Below are positions 1 through 8,449 of a DNA stretch of 64,000 nucleotides, in pieces; the first letter of the stretch is position 1; the number at the start of each line of letters is the position of its first letter. A model generated the notes under the pieces. The model was given only the letters and a program-made list of their open reading frames with translations. It searched no databases and had not been told where the DNA came from. Origin of the DNA: CAVRUD01 sp963849635 (GTDB taxonomy: Bacteria; Chloroflexota; Chloroflexia; Thermomicrobiales; UBA6265); NCBI GenBank assembly GCA_963849635.1, contig CAWKIA010000023.1, positions 197,744 to 261,743 of the forward strand, read 5' to 3'. The translations under genes were made by a program, and so were the position numbers.

Positions 1-478
1 GCTCGATCTGGGAAACCATGCCGTCGGCGGGATCGGGTGGCCCCGGCTCACCCCAGGCATCCGGCCCCGGCACGTCCAATGGAGTGGCGGGTGAGGTACG
101 TCCCGCGCCGACATCGACCAACCACCTCCCCGAGCCAGGGAACGTCACGATGAGCGCGAGATGGTCGAACGGATCGGAGTAGCCGCCGTCCTCGGTGAAC
201 TGGCACGCCACCCGAACGACCGTAAAGCCCAGATCTTCCAACAAGATTGCCAGCATCCCATTGAGCTCGAAGCAATACCCGCCCCGCCGCTCCCCGACGA
301 TCTTCGCGTAAAGTCCCGCCGGATCCAGCCTCAGCGGCCGAGCCAGTGGCACGATATCCAGATTCTCAAACGGCACCGCCCGCAGATGCGCCAGAACGAC
401 TCCCGTCAGCGTCTCTAGTGTCAGTTCAGTTGATCCGGTATACCCAATCCGGGCCAGATACTCACTTGCGCTGAGCGT
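1..478 (-). CDS. nat: Arylamine N-acetyltransferase (C-terminus beyond window)
   Basis: The minus-strand reading frame runs out of the window at position 1. It encodes an N-acetyltransferase that transfers acetyl from acetyl-CoA to arylamines or hydrazines. The family signature RRGGYCFELN carries the catalytic Cys (about residue 65 counted from SEYLARIGY). The His sits in DPFDHLALI (about 102) and the Asp in WLVDVGAG (about 118), matching the spacing of the family's Cys-His-Asp triad. The N-terminus SEYLARIGYTG is conserved, but no ATG, GTG or TTG lies in frame between it and an in-frame TAG at 527-529. That stop lies inside the G/C-rich repeat at 481-535, so the real start is missing, non-standard, or lost to an indel or repeat insertion. 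Identity is firm; the 5' end is not. Confidence 0.85.
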
Positions 479-480
479 CG

Positions 481-535
481 TCTCCCCCCTTCCCCCTGCC
501 GCAGCGGGGGAAGGGGGGCCGGGGGGCTAGGGGGC
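481..535. repeat. Family A repeat, copy 1 (C/G-block palindrome)
   Basis: A C-rich half (tctcccccc ttccccctg) is followed by its G-rich inverse and the tail ggggggctaggggg. Nearly the same block recurs at 6500-6552, with more diverged relatives at 9270-9329 and 14850-14906. It lies exactly where the NAT start codon should be. Confidence 0.7.
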
Positions 536-550
536 GTTCAAGCGTCGCCA

Positions 551-2515
551 TCATCTGTCTTCCCCGCCCCCGCCAATCCAGCGATCAAACCACCCCCGCG
601 TCCGCCGCAGCAGATCGATCTGATGGTTGCGCTCGCGAACACCGTGCGGCTCACGCGGATAAACCACATAGCTCGAACGGCACCCCGTGCTCCCGCAGCG
701 CCCGGGCGAAGAACTCCGCCTGGGAGAGCGGGACGCGCTCATCCGCCTCGCCATGCAGGATCAGGACAGGAGTCTTCACCCGATGGGCGAACGAGATCGG
801 CGAGATCGCGTCGTGCTGATGCGGCCCGATCCCTTCCCAGCCGGTGCTACCGCCGAGATCGGCCTCGAAGTGGGGTAAATCGCTGGTGGCGACCATCATC
901 CCCCAGTCGCTCACCCCGGCCCCCATCACGCCCGCCTTGAACCGGTCAGTCTGGCCGACGGCCCAGGCGGTCATGAACCCGCCCTGGCTCCACCCGCCGA
1001 TCCCGAGCCGGTCCGCATCGGCGACGCCCTCCGCCACCAGGATGTCCAACCCGGTGACGATATCGCCCCAGTCGTCCAGCCCGACCGCCCCGGCCACCTT
1101 CGAGGAGAAGGCATGGCCGTGACCCATGCCGCCCCGCGGATTGGGCAGGAAGACGGCGTAGCCCGCCAGCGCCAGCCACTGGGCCGAAGGCGATGTCCTG
1201 AGCTGGAAGTCGTCGGCGTATCGGCCGTACGGACCGCCATGCGGCAGGGTGATCGTCGGAAAGGGGCCGTCTGCCCGCGTCTTGCCCGGCGGCAGGACGA
1301 GGAGCCCGTCAATGCCGAGGCCGTCGGCCGCCTGCCAGGATAGGCGCTCCTGGGTGCCCCAACTGAATTCCCGTAGCTCGGGCCGGATGTCACTGATCCG
1401 GCGCAGCGGTGCCGAGCCATCGGCCGGACCCGCCCAGACATCGGCCGGTTCCGCCCCGCCACTCCGGACCAGCGCAACGACCGACCGATCGCGGTCCGTG
1501 TTCACCCCCTGGATGGTGCCCGGCGACTCGAAGAGGGTGATCAACTCCTGTTTTGTCTCGTCCCAGCGGGCCAACCAGGAGTCGAGTCCCTGGAAAACGG
1601 TGACCAGAGGTTGCGGACCCGACCCGGCGACAATCCCACCGACGCAGGCGGGGAGATCGGGGGTCAGATTGCGGGGCGTGGAAAGCTGCATTCCTGGTGT
1701 TTCGCCTTCGGCCGGCACGGTCACCGCAAAGAGCGTCACCGCGCCGGTCGAAATCGGCGGTGTCTGGGCCACGTACCAGAGTTCCCAGCCGTTCGCCGTC
1801 TCCCGCCAGGTCAGGTCATCCCCGCCAGTTGACTGGGTCGCGAGATGATGCGCGCGTTCCGGCTTCCAAATCGACCAGATGGATCTGGCTGTCGAGCGTT
1901 CCGGGATCTGCATCCGGCAAGCTCCAGGAGAGGACCGCGAGTGGCCCGCCGTCCGGCCGCGGCGCGACCTCGGCCACGACGTGCCGATTCCCCAGAGCGT
2001 CGATCGTCCGCACCGCCCTGGTACGAAGGTCGAGGATGCGCAGTCGGGCATAGGGCACCCGCTCGCCCCAGATGCGGGCATCTTCGCGCTCGTGCTCCCG
2101 GCGCTCGTCCTCTGCGGTTGGCTCATCCTTGGCCCAAAAGGCAACCTGCGTACGAGTAGGAAGGGGCGTATACCCGGCGATGCCGCCTCCCCATTCCGTC
2201 AGCGGTTCGGCTTCGCCGCCATCCAGGGCGATCCGGTGGAGTTGGGCCTTGCCCCGCTCGGTGCGATCGGAGGACGAAATAGAGCCAGCCGCCATCCGGG
2301 CTCCAGCGGGGGGAGCGGTCGTTCGCGCTTCCGGCGGTCAGCTTCCGGGCCGGGGTAGATCCGTCGACAGGGGCCAGCCAGATCGCGCACACCGGGTGCT
2401 CGCCCGCCTTGCCGACCGGACTGACCGTGAAGGCAACCCATTGGCCATCTGGGGAGACGCGCGGATCTTCCGGCACATGGCCGTCGACGATCAACTCCGG
2501 GGTCAACTCAGGCAT
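551..2515 (-). CDS. S9 family prolyl oligopeptidase-type peptidase (three frameshifts)
   Basis: An alpha/beta-hydrolase peptidase of about 654 residues when the frames are joined (shifts near 2275, 1845 and 672). The N-terminal half has beta-propeller PD40-like repeats (RVSPDGQWVAF, SPRWSPDGGWLYF). The C-terminal catalytic domain carries the nucleophile elbow GGWSQGGF (Ser), the Asp in HGEADERVP and the His in YPREPHGVRERNH. The His appears only in the last frame, which shows the fragments belong together. The start ATG overlaps the stop of the upstream VOC gene (ATG at 2515, stop at 2508), implying translational coupling. Substrate is unknown; acylaminoacyl- or dipeptidyl-peptidase activity is typical of the family. 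The frameshifts look like assembly indels, because every catalytic residue is preserved. Confidence 0.85.
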
Positions 2516-2990
2516 CCCGCTCCTCCGAGGGCTCCGAGGCCGCCCCTCCGCCCCAGAGGGTGACGCGCTCGGTCAGTTCGACGACGTTCCCGTCGGGATC
2601 GTCCAGGTAGATGGCGTGGTCGCCGGGGCCAAACGTCCAGCCGTCCTCGACAGCGTATCCGAGCGCTTCCAGACGCGCCTGCATCGTCGACAGCGTACCG
2701 GAGGGCACCCGCAGGGCAAAGTGGAGGTGCGCCCCGCCCCGGCCGCCGTGGATCGCCTTCTCACCGCCGGTCTCGACCGGCCACAGCCCAAGCGTTCCTT
2801 CCCGCCCGATGCTCAGCCAGACCGCGGGCCGCTCATCTCCCCATCGCTCGACCACCTGCAACCCCAGATGCTCCGCGTAGAACCGCTCGCTGGCGGCAAG
2901 ATCGGCCACCTCCAGCACAAACTCGAACAGCCCAATGATGGGTGGCGCGGCGGGAATCGCTACTGGTGTCGGCGGAGCAATCGACGTCAT
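2508..2990 (-). CDS. VOC (glyoxalase/dioxygenase) family protein
   Basis: A 160-residue protein with the paired beta-alpha-beta-beta-beta fold of the vicinal oxygen chelate superfamily. The first module has FEFVLEVADLAASERFY and GLQVVERWGDE. The second has AHLHFALRV and IYLDDPDGNVVELTE, with the His and Glu typical of metal ligands. A proline-rich tail of about 20 residues precedes the fold. The ribosome site GGGAGG lies just upstream of ATG 2990. It is the first gene of a two-gene unit with the S9 peptidase. Glyoxalase I, fosfomycin-resistance-like and dioxygenase activities are all possible; the exact reaction cannot be read from sequence. Confidence 0.8.
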   Translation of the reverse strand: MTSIAPPTPVAIPAAPPIIGLFEFVLEVADLAASERFYAEHLGLQVVERWGDERPAVWLSIGREGTLGLWPVETGGEKAIHGGRGGAHLHFALRVPSGTLSTMQARLEALGYAVEDGWTFGPGDHAIYLDDPDGNVVELTERVTLWGGGAASEPSEERDA

Positions 2991-3024
2991 TTAAGGCCTC
3001 CCTGTCTGAATCCGCCACCGTCTT

Positions 3025-3143
3025 GTAGGGGCGGACCTCCGTGTCCGCCCGGTGGCAAACCGCGTCGTCCCCGGTTTGGAACGGCGTTTCCTCATGGTCA
3101 TTGGTTGGTCGGCGGCCGGGCGGACACGGAGGTCCGCCCCTAC
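3025..3143. repeat. Family C repeat, copy 1 (GTAGGGGC palindrome)
   Basis: A 119-bp inverted repeat. It begins gtaggggcggacctccg and ends with the inverse, cggaggtccgcccctac. The ends are near-perfect over about 30 bp. Related elements lie at 51293-51413 and 57492-57573, with a half copy at 52595. Confidence 0.8.
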
Positions 3144-3226
3144 GAAATCAGGCGGAAATGGTCAGATTTACCCGCCCTACGCCTTCCGCACTTCCAGCCT
3201 GATCACCGGAATCCGACGGCTCGGTC

Positions 3227-4030
3227 TTACTCCAGCACGTCCGCGATCAGCGGCACCCGGGCAACCCAGCGGGCGAGCACTTCATCTCGATCCGCTCCCG
3301 ATACCTCGCTCGCGCGGACCGGGATCGTCTCGGTCCCCTGCTCGATCAGGATCTCGGGGTGCGCCAGCAGGTTGTGATACCAGTCCGGGTTGCGGTCGCT
3401 GCCGTGGGCGGAGGCGAACACGTAGCGCGTATCGCCCTCCAGCAGGCAGCGCATCGGCACGATGTGCTCCCGGCCGCTGCGCGCCCCGATGGTGTGGATG
3501 AGGAGCATAGGCGGCGGATCGGGATATGGCGCCGGCACCTCGCCCCCGTTGGCGCGAAAAGCGGCGATCACGTCGGCATTCCAGTTCCGCTCGGTCTTGG
3601 CGTCGTCCTGATTCGCGGCGATAGGCTCCGGGACATGGACCGACCGGGCATTGCGCCGGAAGAAGTCGGGATCATCGATCCCCCAGGACGCAACCCGGCG
3701 GGGAAAGATCCGGATGACAGTTGAGTCCGGATTCATATCGTCCGCATCGATCACGATCGCCCGCCCCCGGATCTCGATTCCACGAGGGTGCCGGGGTTCG
3801 GCCGATCCCAGATCATCGACCACGAAAGCCGCCCGCCCGGTGGCACGAACATCCCGTACCTTCTTGCTAGCGCCCATGAATCGGCCCCCGACATCGATCG
3901 TGTCCAGTTCCTGGTTGTACCGAAAACCAACCGGCACAACGTGGGGCTGCCCCTCCTGGTTGGTCGTCGCCACCCTGCCCAAGCGCTGCCCGGCGAGATA
4001 GTCCAACTCTCCTGGCGTAAAGACACTCAT
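3227..4030 (-). CDS. PPOX-class domain fused to Ddn-like F420-dependent nitroreductase domain
   Basis: A 267-residue two-domain protein. Residues 1 to about 130 (FTPGELDYLAGQRLGRVAT, VPVGFRYNQELDTIDVGG) match the PPOX split-barrel family that binds flavin or F420. Residues about 150-267 match the deazaflavin-dependent nitroreductase (Ddn/DUF385) family: RNWNADVIAAFRANGGEV, MLLIHTIGARSGREHIVP and DRNPDWYHNLLAHPEI. Both domains are split barrels, so the chain could form an intramolecular heterodimer-like pair. ATG 4030 is chosen because the PPOX fold starts there; upstream sequence is repeat. Likely an F420H2-dependent oxidoreductase; the substrate is not inferable. Confidence 0.75.
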   Translation of the reverse strand: MSVFTPGELDYLAGQRLGRVATTNQEGQPHVVPVGFRYNQELDTIDVGGRFMGASKKVRDVRATGRAAFVVDDLGSAEPRHPRGIEIRGRAIVIDADDMNPDSTVIRIFPRRVASWGIDDPDFFRRNARSVHVPEPIAANQDDAKTERNWNADVIAAFRANGGEVPAPYPDPPPMLLIHTIGARSGREHIVPMRCLLEGDTRYVFASAHGSDRNPDWYHNLLAHPEILIEQGTETIPVRASEVSGADRDEVLARWVARVPLIADVLE

Positions 4031-4054
4031 GTTCGTCCACTTCTCTCTGCCGAT

Positions 4055-4171
4055 AAGACGTGAGACGTGAGACGTGAGACGTGAGTAGAGAGACGGCAAG
4101 GCGGCAAGGCGCGCAAGGCGGCAAGAAGCACTCCGGTTCTCTCACGCTCACGTACTCACGACTCACGTCTA
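4055..4171. repeat. Inverted repeat of GAGACGT units
   Basis: Tandem gagacgtgagac-type units (about 4058-4085) are mirrored by ctcacgactcacgtct at about 4140-4170. A short aaggcggcaaggcg repeat lies between them. The same GAGACGTGAGACGT string recurs at 44067-44090. The element fills the gap between the two flavin/F420-type genes. Confidence 0.6.
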
Positions 4172-4627
4172 TCACTCCAGCCAAACGCCGTTCTTCATCA
4201 CGTCCCGGTCCGTCAGTTCCGCCGCCGTGCGCCAGGCCTGGATCTTCTCCGGAATGACCTTAATCATCACGTACTCCGGCGTCTCCAGCCGCGGGTCGAA
4301 GTCGGTGTTGGTTGCAAAGCCCTCGGCCAGGGCAGGGTCGTCGGCGATCGCGATCAGCTCGACACGGCCGTCGATCATCACCACATCCCGCGTTCCACCC
4401 AGCCCAATCCGCGTCTTCCCGGCACGGCGCAGGTTGCGGGCCGTCCGGCTGTTCTCCGGCGTGGCGAAGATCAGCGCAGCGCCGTCCCAGAAGAACGTCA
4501 GCGGAATCAAGTAGCCCGTCCCATCAGGATCCGCCGAGGCGATCCAGGCGTCCATTTCGCTGGAGAGCAGGGCCAGGACGTTCTCGATTCGCTCTCTCGT
4601 GCTCCGGCGGACAGCTGCTTCGGTCAT
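4172..4627 (-). CDS. Pyridoxamine 5'-phosphate oxidase family protein
   Basis: A 151-residue single-domain split-barrel protein of the PPOX superfamily: YLIPLTFFWDGAALIFATPE, TARNLRRAGKTRIGLGG, and MIKVIPEKIQAWR, as in F420- or FMN-binding relatives. ATG 4627 follows GAGGAG at a good distance; the frame remains open upstream, but that part crosses the divergent promoter and is not conserved-looking. It is divergent from the SufR-like regulator at 4837 with a shared 210-bp promoter region, so it is a plausible target of that regulator. The cofactor (FMN or F420) and substrate are undetermined. Confidence 0.75.
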   Translation of the reverse strand: MTEAAVRRSTRERIENVLALLSSEMDAWIASADPDGTGYLIPLTFFWDGAALIFATPENSRTARNLRRAGKTRIGLGGTRDVVMIDGRVELIAIADDPALAEGFATNTDFDPRLETPEYVMIKVIPEKIQAWRTAAELTDRDVMKNGVWLE

Positions 4628-4763
4628 TCGGTGCTCGCTCCTCGTCGCGGTGGAGGGGGCTGGTGCCCTGCGTCGTTTGGCACGAGCGCCGGACTTGCCG
4701 GTCGATACCTTCACCCTACACCCGGCACCGGGAAAAAGCAAGTACATACTGTTTTTATTTGCG

Positions 4764-4794
4764 CATCTCCAGATTCGACTATAATCCGGGCGAA
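4764..4794 (+). promoter_or_regulatory. Candidate sigma-70 promoter for the SufR-like gene
   Basis: An AT-rich island in very GC-rich DNA contains TATAAT at 4789-4794. A TTGCGC-like -35 lies about 15-16 bp upstream, preceded by a T-run. It lies between the divergent PPOX and regulator genes, about 45 bp before ATG 4837. Confidence 0.45.
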
Positions 4795-4836
4795 CGGACC
4801 GCCCCGCGCGGCCCCGACCACCCAGGAAGTGACCCG

Positions 4837-5554
4837 ATGACCCAGGCCGAGCGCCAACTAACGACCCGTCCCCAATCCACCCCATCGCCCGCTTCGGTTG
4901 CCGCCCGCACGGGCGCCAACGCCGCCCTCGACAGCCTGCCCACCAGCCGCCGCGAGCTGCTCGAAGCGATCAAGCGCTCCGGTGAGGCCGACATCGACTT
5001 CCTCGCCCGCCGCCTCGGCATCACCATCAGCGGCGCCCGCCAGCACCTCACTGCCCTCGAGCGCGACGGCCTCGTTGCCCACCGCCAGGAGCGCGCCGGT
5101 CCCGGCCGGCCGCGCCATCTCTTCTCCCTCACCGCCGCCGCGCGACGCCCTCTTCCCCCGCAACTACGTCGATCTCACCAACGAACTGCTCGAATACGTC
5201 CAGGAGGCCGACCCGGCACTCCTGGCCGAGATCTTCGAGAAACGCGGCCGCCGCCGCCTGGAGCGCGCCCAGGTCCGCCTCGCCGGCCTGCCCTTCCCCG
5301 AGCAGGTGGCGGAGATCGCCCACATCCTCGACGAAGACGGCTACCTCGCCGACTTCATCGCCAACGATGACGGCAGCTACCTCCTCCGCGAGCACAACTG
5401 CGCCGTCCTCGGCGTCGCCCTCCGCTACGGCCACGCCTGCTCCTCCGAACTCGAATTCCTCCAGGACGCCCTCCCCACCGCTGTCGTCACCCGCGTCGCC
5501 CATCGCATCGCCGGCGGCCACATCTGCGCCTACGAGGTCCGCCCCAAGCCGTAG
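4837..5554 (+). CDS. SufR-like winged-helix regulator with cysteine cluster (one frameshift)
   Basis: A transcriptional regulator of about 239 residues. The N-terminal winged helix is FLARRLGITISGARQHLTAL followed by the wing GLVAHRQERAGPGRPRH. After a one-base shift near 5138 the frame continues RDALFPRNYVDLTNELL. The C-terminal cysteines lie in REHNCAVLG, YGHACSSE and GGHICAYE with spacing C-X12-C-X28-C. Known SufR proteins have CX12CX13CX14C, so three of the four positions are kept and the third is Ala. This suggests [Fe-S] sensing of iron or oxidative status. ATG 4837 follows AGGAAGTG. No suf genes are adjacent; the divergent PPOX gene and the downstream superoxide dismutase locus are the nearest candidate targets. 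Confidence 0.75.
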
Positions 5555-5697
5555 TCCGGACCACCACGCCCATCCAGCGGGGGTTCTCTTTAAGCACCGG
5601 GCACTGATCCACATTCGGGACATCGGAGTACGGACAAATAGGTCTGGCCAGCGTCGGCCGGACTATCCGTCCTTCGTCGCCGGCAGGAGTTTGGCAG

Positions 5698-6480
5698 ATG
5701 TCCCGATCGCGTCTCTTCTCTCGTCGAGGGTTCACGGGCGGTGTTGCCGCCCTCACGGCGGCCGTCGCCGCCCAACCGTTCTCCGCCGGGGCGGCGGGGT
5801 CCGCAGTCCCAGGAGGCCGGTATCGACCGTCCGCGGCCAGCAGCCTCCTGCGCCAGGACGCCCCGGACGGACCGTTCGAGCTACCCCCCCTGACCTACGA
5901 GTTCAACGCGTTGGAGCCGTACATCGACGCCATGACGATGGAGATCCACCACGATCGCCACCACATGGCCTTCATCAATGGCCTCAACACGCTTAACGTC
6001 GATTACCCGGAGCTGGGCGAAATGTCCCCCGAGGAGATCGTCCAGAACCTCGACGAGATCCCCGATGAGATCCGCGCGGCGGTTCGCAACAACGCCGGCG
6101 GCCACGTCAACCACACCATGTTCTGGGAGACCATGGCACCGGGCGGCGGCGGTATATCGCTGGGTCGGCTGTCCGCCGCCATCAAGGCCGACCTCGGTGG
6201 CTTCAACGCCATGGTCCAGGCGGTCACCGCCGCCGGAGTCTCCCGCTTCGGCTCGGGCTGGGCCTGGATCGTGGTCAACGACGGCAAGCTCGAGGTCCTC
6301 AGCACCCCCAACCAGGACAACCCGCTCATGGACGGGATGACGCCAATCCTCGGCGTGGACGTCTGGGAGCACGCCTACTACCTGCTGTACCAGAACATGC
6401 GCCCCGCCTACCTCGAGGCCTGGTGGAATACCGTCAACTGGGGCGTCGTAACCGCCCGCTACGACGCCGCCACTGCCTAG
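5698..6480 (+). CDS. Tat-exported Fe/Mn superoxide dismutase, copy 1
   Basis: A 260-residue superoxide dismutase that converts superoxide to peroxide and oxygen. The N-terminus RSRLFSRRGFTGG plus an Ala-rich stretch is a twin-arginine signal, so the folded metalloenzyme is probably exported. Metal ligands are visible: His in MEIHHDRHH, His in GGHVNHTMFW, and Asp/His in GVDVWEHAYY. The motif GSGWAWIVV is also standard. About 60 extra residues precede the catalytic fold compared with cytosolic enzymes. ATG 5698 follows GGCAGGAG. The gene is the first of a locus in which a second paralogue follows the sigma factor/membrane protein pair. Fe versus Mn preference cannot be settled by eye. Confidence 0.92.
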   Translation: MSRSRLFSRRGFTGGVAALTAAVAAQPFSAGAAGSAVPGGRYRPSAASSLLRQDAPDGPFELPPLTYEFNALEPYIDAMTMEIHHDRHHMAFINGLNTLNVDYPELGEMSPEEIVQNLDEIPDEIRAAVRNNAGGHVNHTMFWETMAPGGGGISLGRLSAAIKADLGGFNAMVQAVTAAGVSRFGSGWAWIVVNDGKLEVLSTPNQDNPLMDGMTPILGVDVWEHAYYLLYQNMRPAYLEAWWNTVNWGVVTARYDAATA

Positions 6481-6499
6481 CGGCACCCCCGCTCCTCGT

Positions 6500-6552
6500 T
6501 CTCCCCCTTCCCCCTGCCGCAGCGGGGGGAAGGGGGCCGGGGGGTTAGGGGG
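6500..6552. repeat. Family A repeat, copy 2
   Basis: tctcccccttccccctg, then the G-rich inverse, then ccggggggttaggggg. It differs from the copy at 481-535 by only a few bases. It lies between the first superoxide dismutase and the sigma factor. Confidence 0.75.
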
Positions 6553-6632
6553 TTGTATCCAAGCCTGTAAGAAATCCGCGCCCATCCCGTCTACCATGCT
6601 GAATACCGATTGCAGCCATGTGGAGAAGCGGG

Positions 6633-7265
6633 ATGGGCGGCACGTCTGTGACCACCCCGAGGGCGCCGGACAGCTCGGCGCCCTCGGCATCCAAAGCCGA
6701 ATCCAATGACGACGCCGACCTTGTCGCTCGCGCCAAGATCGACCGGCAGGAGTTCGCGCTGCTCTACACCCGCTACGCCGATTTGGTCTACCGCTACTGC
6801 CTGCGCCGCCTCGGCAATCCCGAGACCGCCGCCGACGCTACCAGCCAGATATTCGCCAAAGCCCTGGTGGCGCTACCAAGGTGTCGGAACGATGCCTTCC
6901 GCTCATGGCTCTTCGCCATTGCCCACAACACGCTCGTCGATGCCTATCGCTCCCATCGTATCGACCACCCGCTCGAGACAGCGGTCTTGGTCCCCGATTC
7001 GAGGTCATCGCCGGAGGAACAGGCACTAGCCGAGGAAACCAGATTTGAGATCGTCCGGCTGCTGGCGCTCCTTCCGCCTGACCAGCGCCGGGTCGTCGAG
7101 TTGCGCCTGGCGGGGTTGAGCGGAAACGAGATCGGAGAGGTGTTGGGCCGCAGCCGCGGATCGGTCGATACGTTGCAGTTCCGAGCGATGGCGCGGATGC
7201 GCGCTTTGCTCGGGGTCACCGCCCCGGAAGCACGGCGGAGAGGGGACGAGCGGGATGACGCCTGA
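6633..7265 (+). CDS. ECF-type RNA polymerase sigma factor
   Basis: A 210-residue group 4 sigma factor. Region 2 is FALLYTRYADLVYRYCLRRL with TAADATSQIFAKAL and FRSWLFAIAHNTLVDAYR. Region 4 is LLPPDQRRVVELRLAGLSG and EIGEVLGRSRGSVDTL. ATG 6633 is preferred over ATG 6618 because GGAGAAG lies 7 bases before it. It is followed immediately by a multi-spanning membrane protein, the usual place of an anti-sigma factor. A TGTAAG-N16-CGTCT-like string just upstream (about 6568-6593) could be an autoregulated ECF promoter, but this is weak. The two flanking superoxide dismutases are the obvious candidate regulon. Confidence 0.88.
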   Translation: MGGTSVTTPRAPDSSAPSASKAESNDDADLVARAKIDRQEFALLYTRYADLVYRYCLRRLGNPETAADATSQIFAKALVALPRCRNDAFRSWLFAIAHNTLVDAYRSHRIDHPLETAVLVPDSRSSPEEQALAEETRFEIVRLLALLPPDQRRVVELRLAGLSGNEIGEVLGRSRGSVDTLQFRAMARMRALLGVTAPEARRRGDERDDA

Positions 7266-8383
7266 ACAACCCGCACGAACCACTTTCGGCCGAAGAGCGA
7301 TTGAGCCAGGCCTGGGACCAATTCCTGGCAGGTGAGCAGCGCGCCCCCCGCGAAGCCGGCGACGATTTCGCCGCAATCGACCACCTCCATACCCTCGACG
7401 ATGTTCCGGCGCTCGACTCGACCCTGGAGTCGCGCATCTGGCGGGACGCCGTCGCCATCGCCGGGATCGCTCACACCGCCCCGCTGCCGCCCGTTGCCGC
7501 GGCCGGCCACAACGGCCACAACACGTTCATTCCGGCCTCCATCGGTCCGGCGGGTACGTCGTTCGAACCCCGCAGGCGCCCCATATCGATCCCTCGGTGG
7601 GATGTCGCCCGGTGGCTCTCCGGGTTCGTCCGGATCCTGGCGATCGGGACGGTGGCCGGAATGGTCGCTGGAGCGGTCAGCGGCGGCATCGTCGGCCGGC
7701 TCGCAATGCGACTTGTGGCCCTCATGGCCGAGCCATGGCAGCAAGGGATGGCCACCGACAATGGCAACGCCGTTGGTGAGATCACCTTTAGCGGTTCTCT
7801 GGGACTCCTTGTCCTCACCGCGCTCATTGGCATCGCCGGGGGAATGCTCTACGTCATCCTCCGGCCCTGGCTGCCGGGCACTGGCCTGGTCCGGGGCGCG
7901 GTCTTCGGTGGATTGCTTCTGCTCTCCTCCGGCTGGCTCATCATGGACCCGGACAATCCGGACTACCGTCGTTTCGGCGACACCGAAGTCAATGTCCTGC
8001 TGTTCAGTGCCATCTACATCGTCTTCGGCCTGATCGTCGCACCACTGGCCGATCGCCTTGATCGCCGGATACCTGCCCCTTGGCCGGTCCGCTCTCATCG
8101 CTTACCCATCGTACTTGGCTCCGCCGTGTTGGTCCTGCTCGCTCTGCCGTCATTGATCGTTGGCATCGGATTCCTGGCATCGCCGAGCGGCTTGCTGGTC
8201 GGTGTGCTTGTCCTGGGTATGCGTGCCATCGTGCCGCGCTGGGCCGGCAAGTTCGAGCGCCCAGCCGATCTGCTCTTGCGACCCCGGGTCGCCGTCGCGG
8301 CCTACGCCGCCGTCGCCATCCCCGTTCTGATCGGGGCCACCCTCACCCTTCGCGCCATAGGCGAGATCCTCGGCTCCGGTTGA
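7262..8383 (+). CDS. Membrane protein, putative anti-sigma partner
   Basis: A protein of about 373 residues. The cytoplasmic N-terminus of roughly 110 residues (LSQAWDQFLAGEQ, IDHLHTLDDVPALDS) is followed by six to eight hydrophobic segments (ILAIGTVAGMVAGAVSGGIV, LLVLTALIGIAGGMLYVIL, LPIVLGSAVLVLLALPSLIV and others). No known enzyme motif is seen. The position directly after the ECF factor suggests control of it, but no ZAS zinc motif is present. The start is uncertain: the frame opens at CTG 7262, overlapping the sigma stop, and TTG 7301 is the first conventional start. The N-terminal residues NNPHEPLSAEERLSQAW look genuine, so an indel at the start is possible. Confidence 0.6.
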   Translation: MNNPHEPLSAEERLSQAWDQFLAGEQRAPREAGDDFAAIDHLHTLDDVPALDSTLESRIWRDAVAIAGIAHTAPLPPVAAAGHNGHNTFIPASIGPAGTSFEPRRRPISIPRWDVARWLSGFVRILAIGTVAGMVAGAVSGGIVGRLAMRLVALMAEPWQQGMATDNGNAVGEITFSGSLGLLVLTALIGIAGGMLYVILRPWLPGTGLVRGAVFGGLLLLSSGWLIMDPDNPDYRRFGDTEVNVLLFSAIYIVFGLIVAPLADRLDRRIPAPWPVRSHRLPIVLGSAVLVLLALPSLIVGIGFLASPSGLLVGVLVLGMRAIVPRWAGKFERPADLLLRPRVAVAAYAAVAIPVLIGATLTLRAIGEILGSG

Positions 8384-8449
8384 TGCATCACCGGTAGCCG
8401 GGGGTCGTGACAGTTCGTGTTCATCTCGTACCTACGAGGAGGCTTCGCT

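Noticed and set aside
551..2515. Three separate peptidase-related genes
   Set aside because: The pieces are collinear parts of one S9 enzyme. Propeller, Ser, Asp and His lie in order across the frame changes.
6560..6600. ECF-type promoter shared by the sigma factor and both SOD genes
   Set aside because: A TGTAAG/CGTCT pair is seen before the sigma gene, but I could not find a convincing match before either SOD gene.
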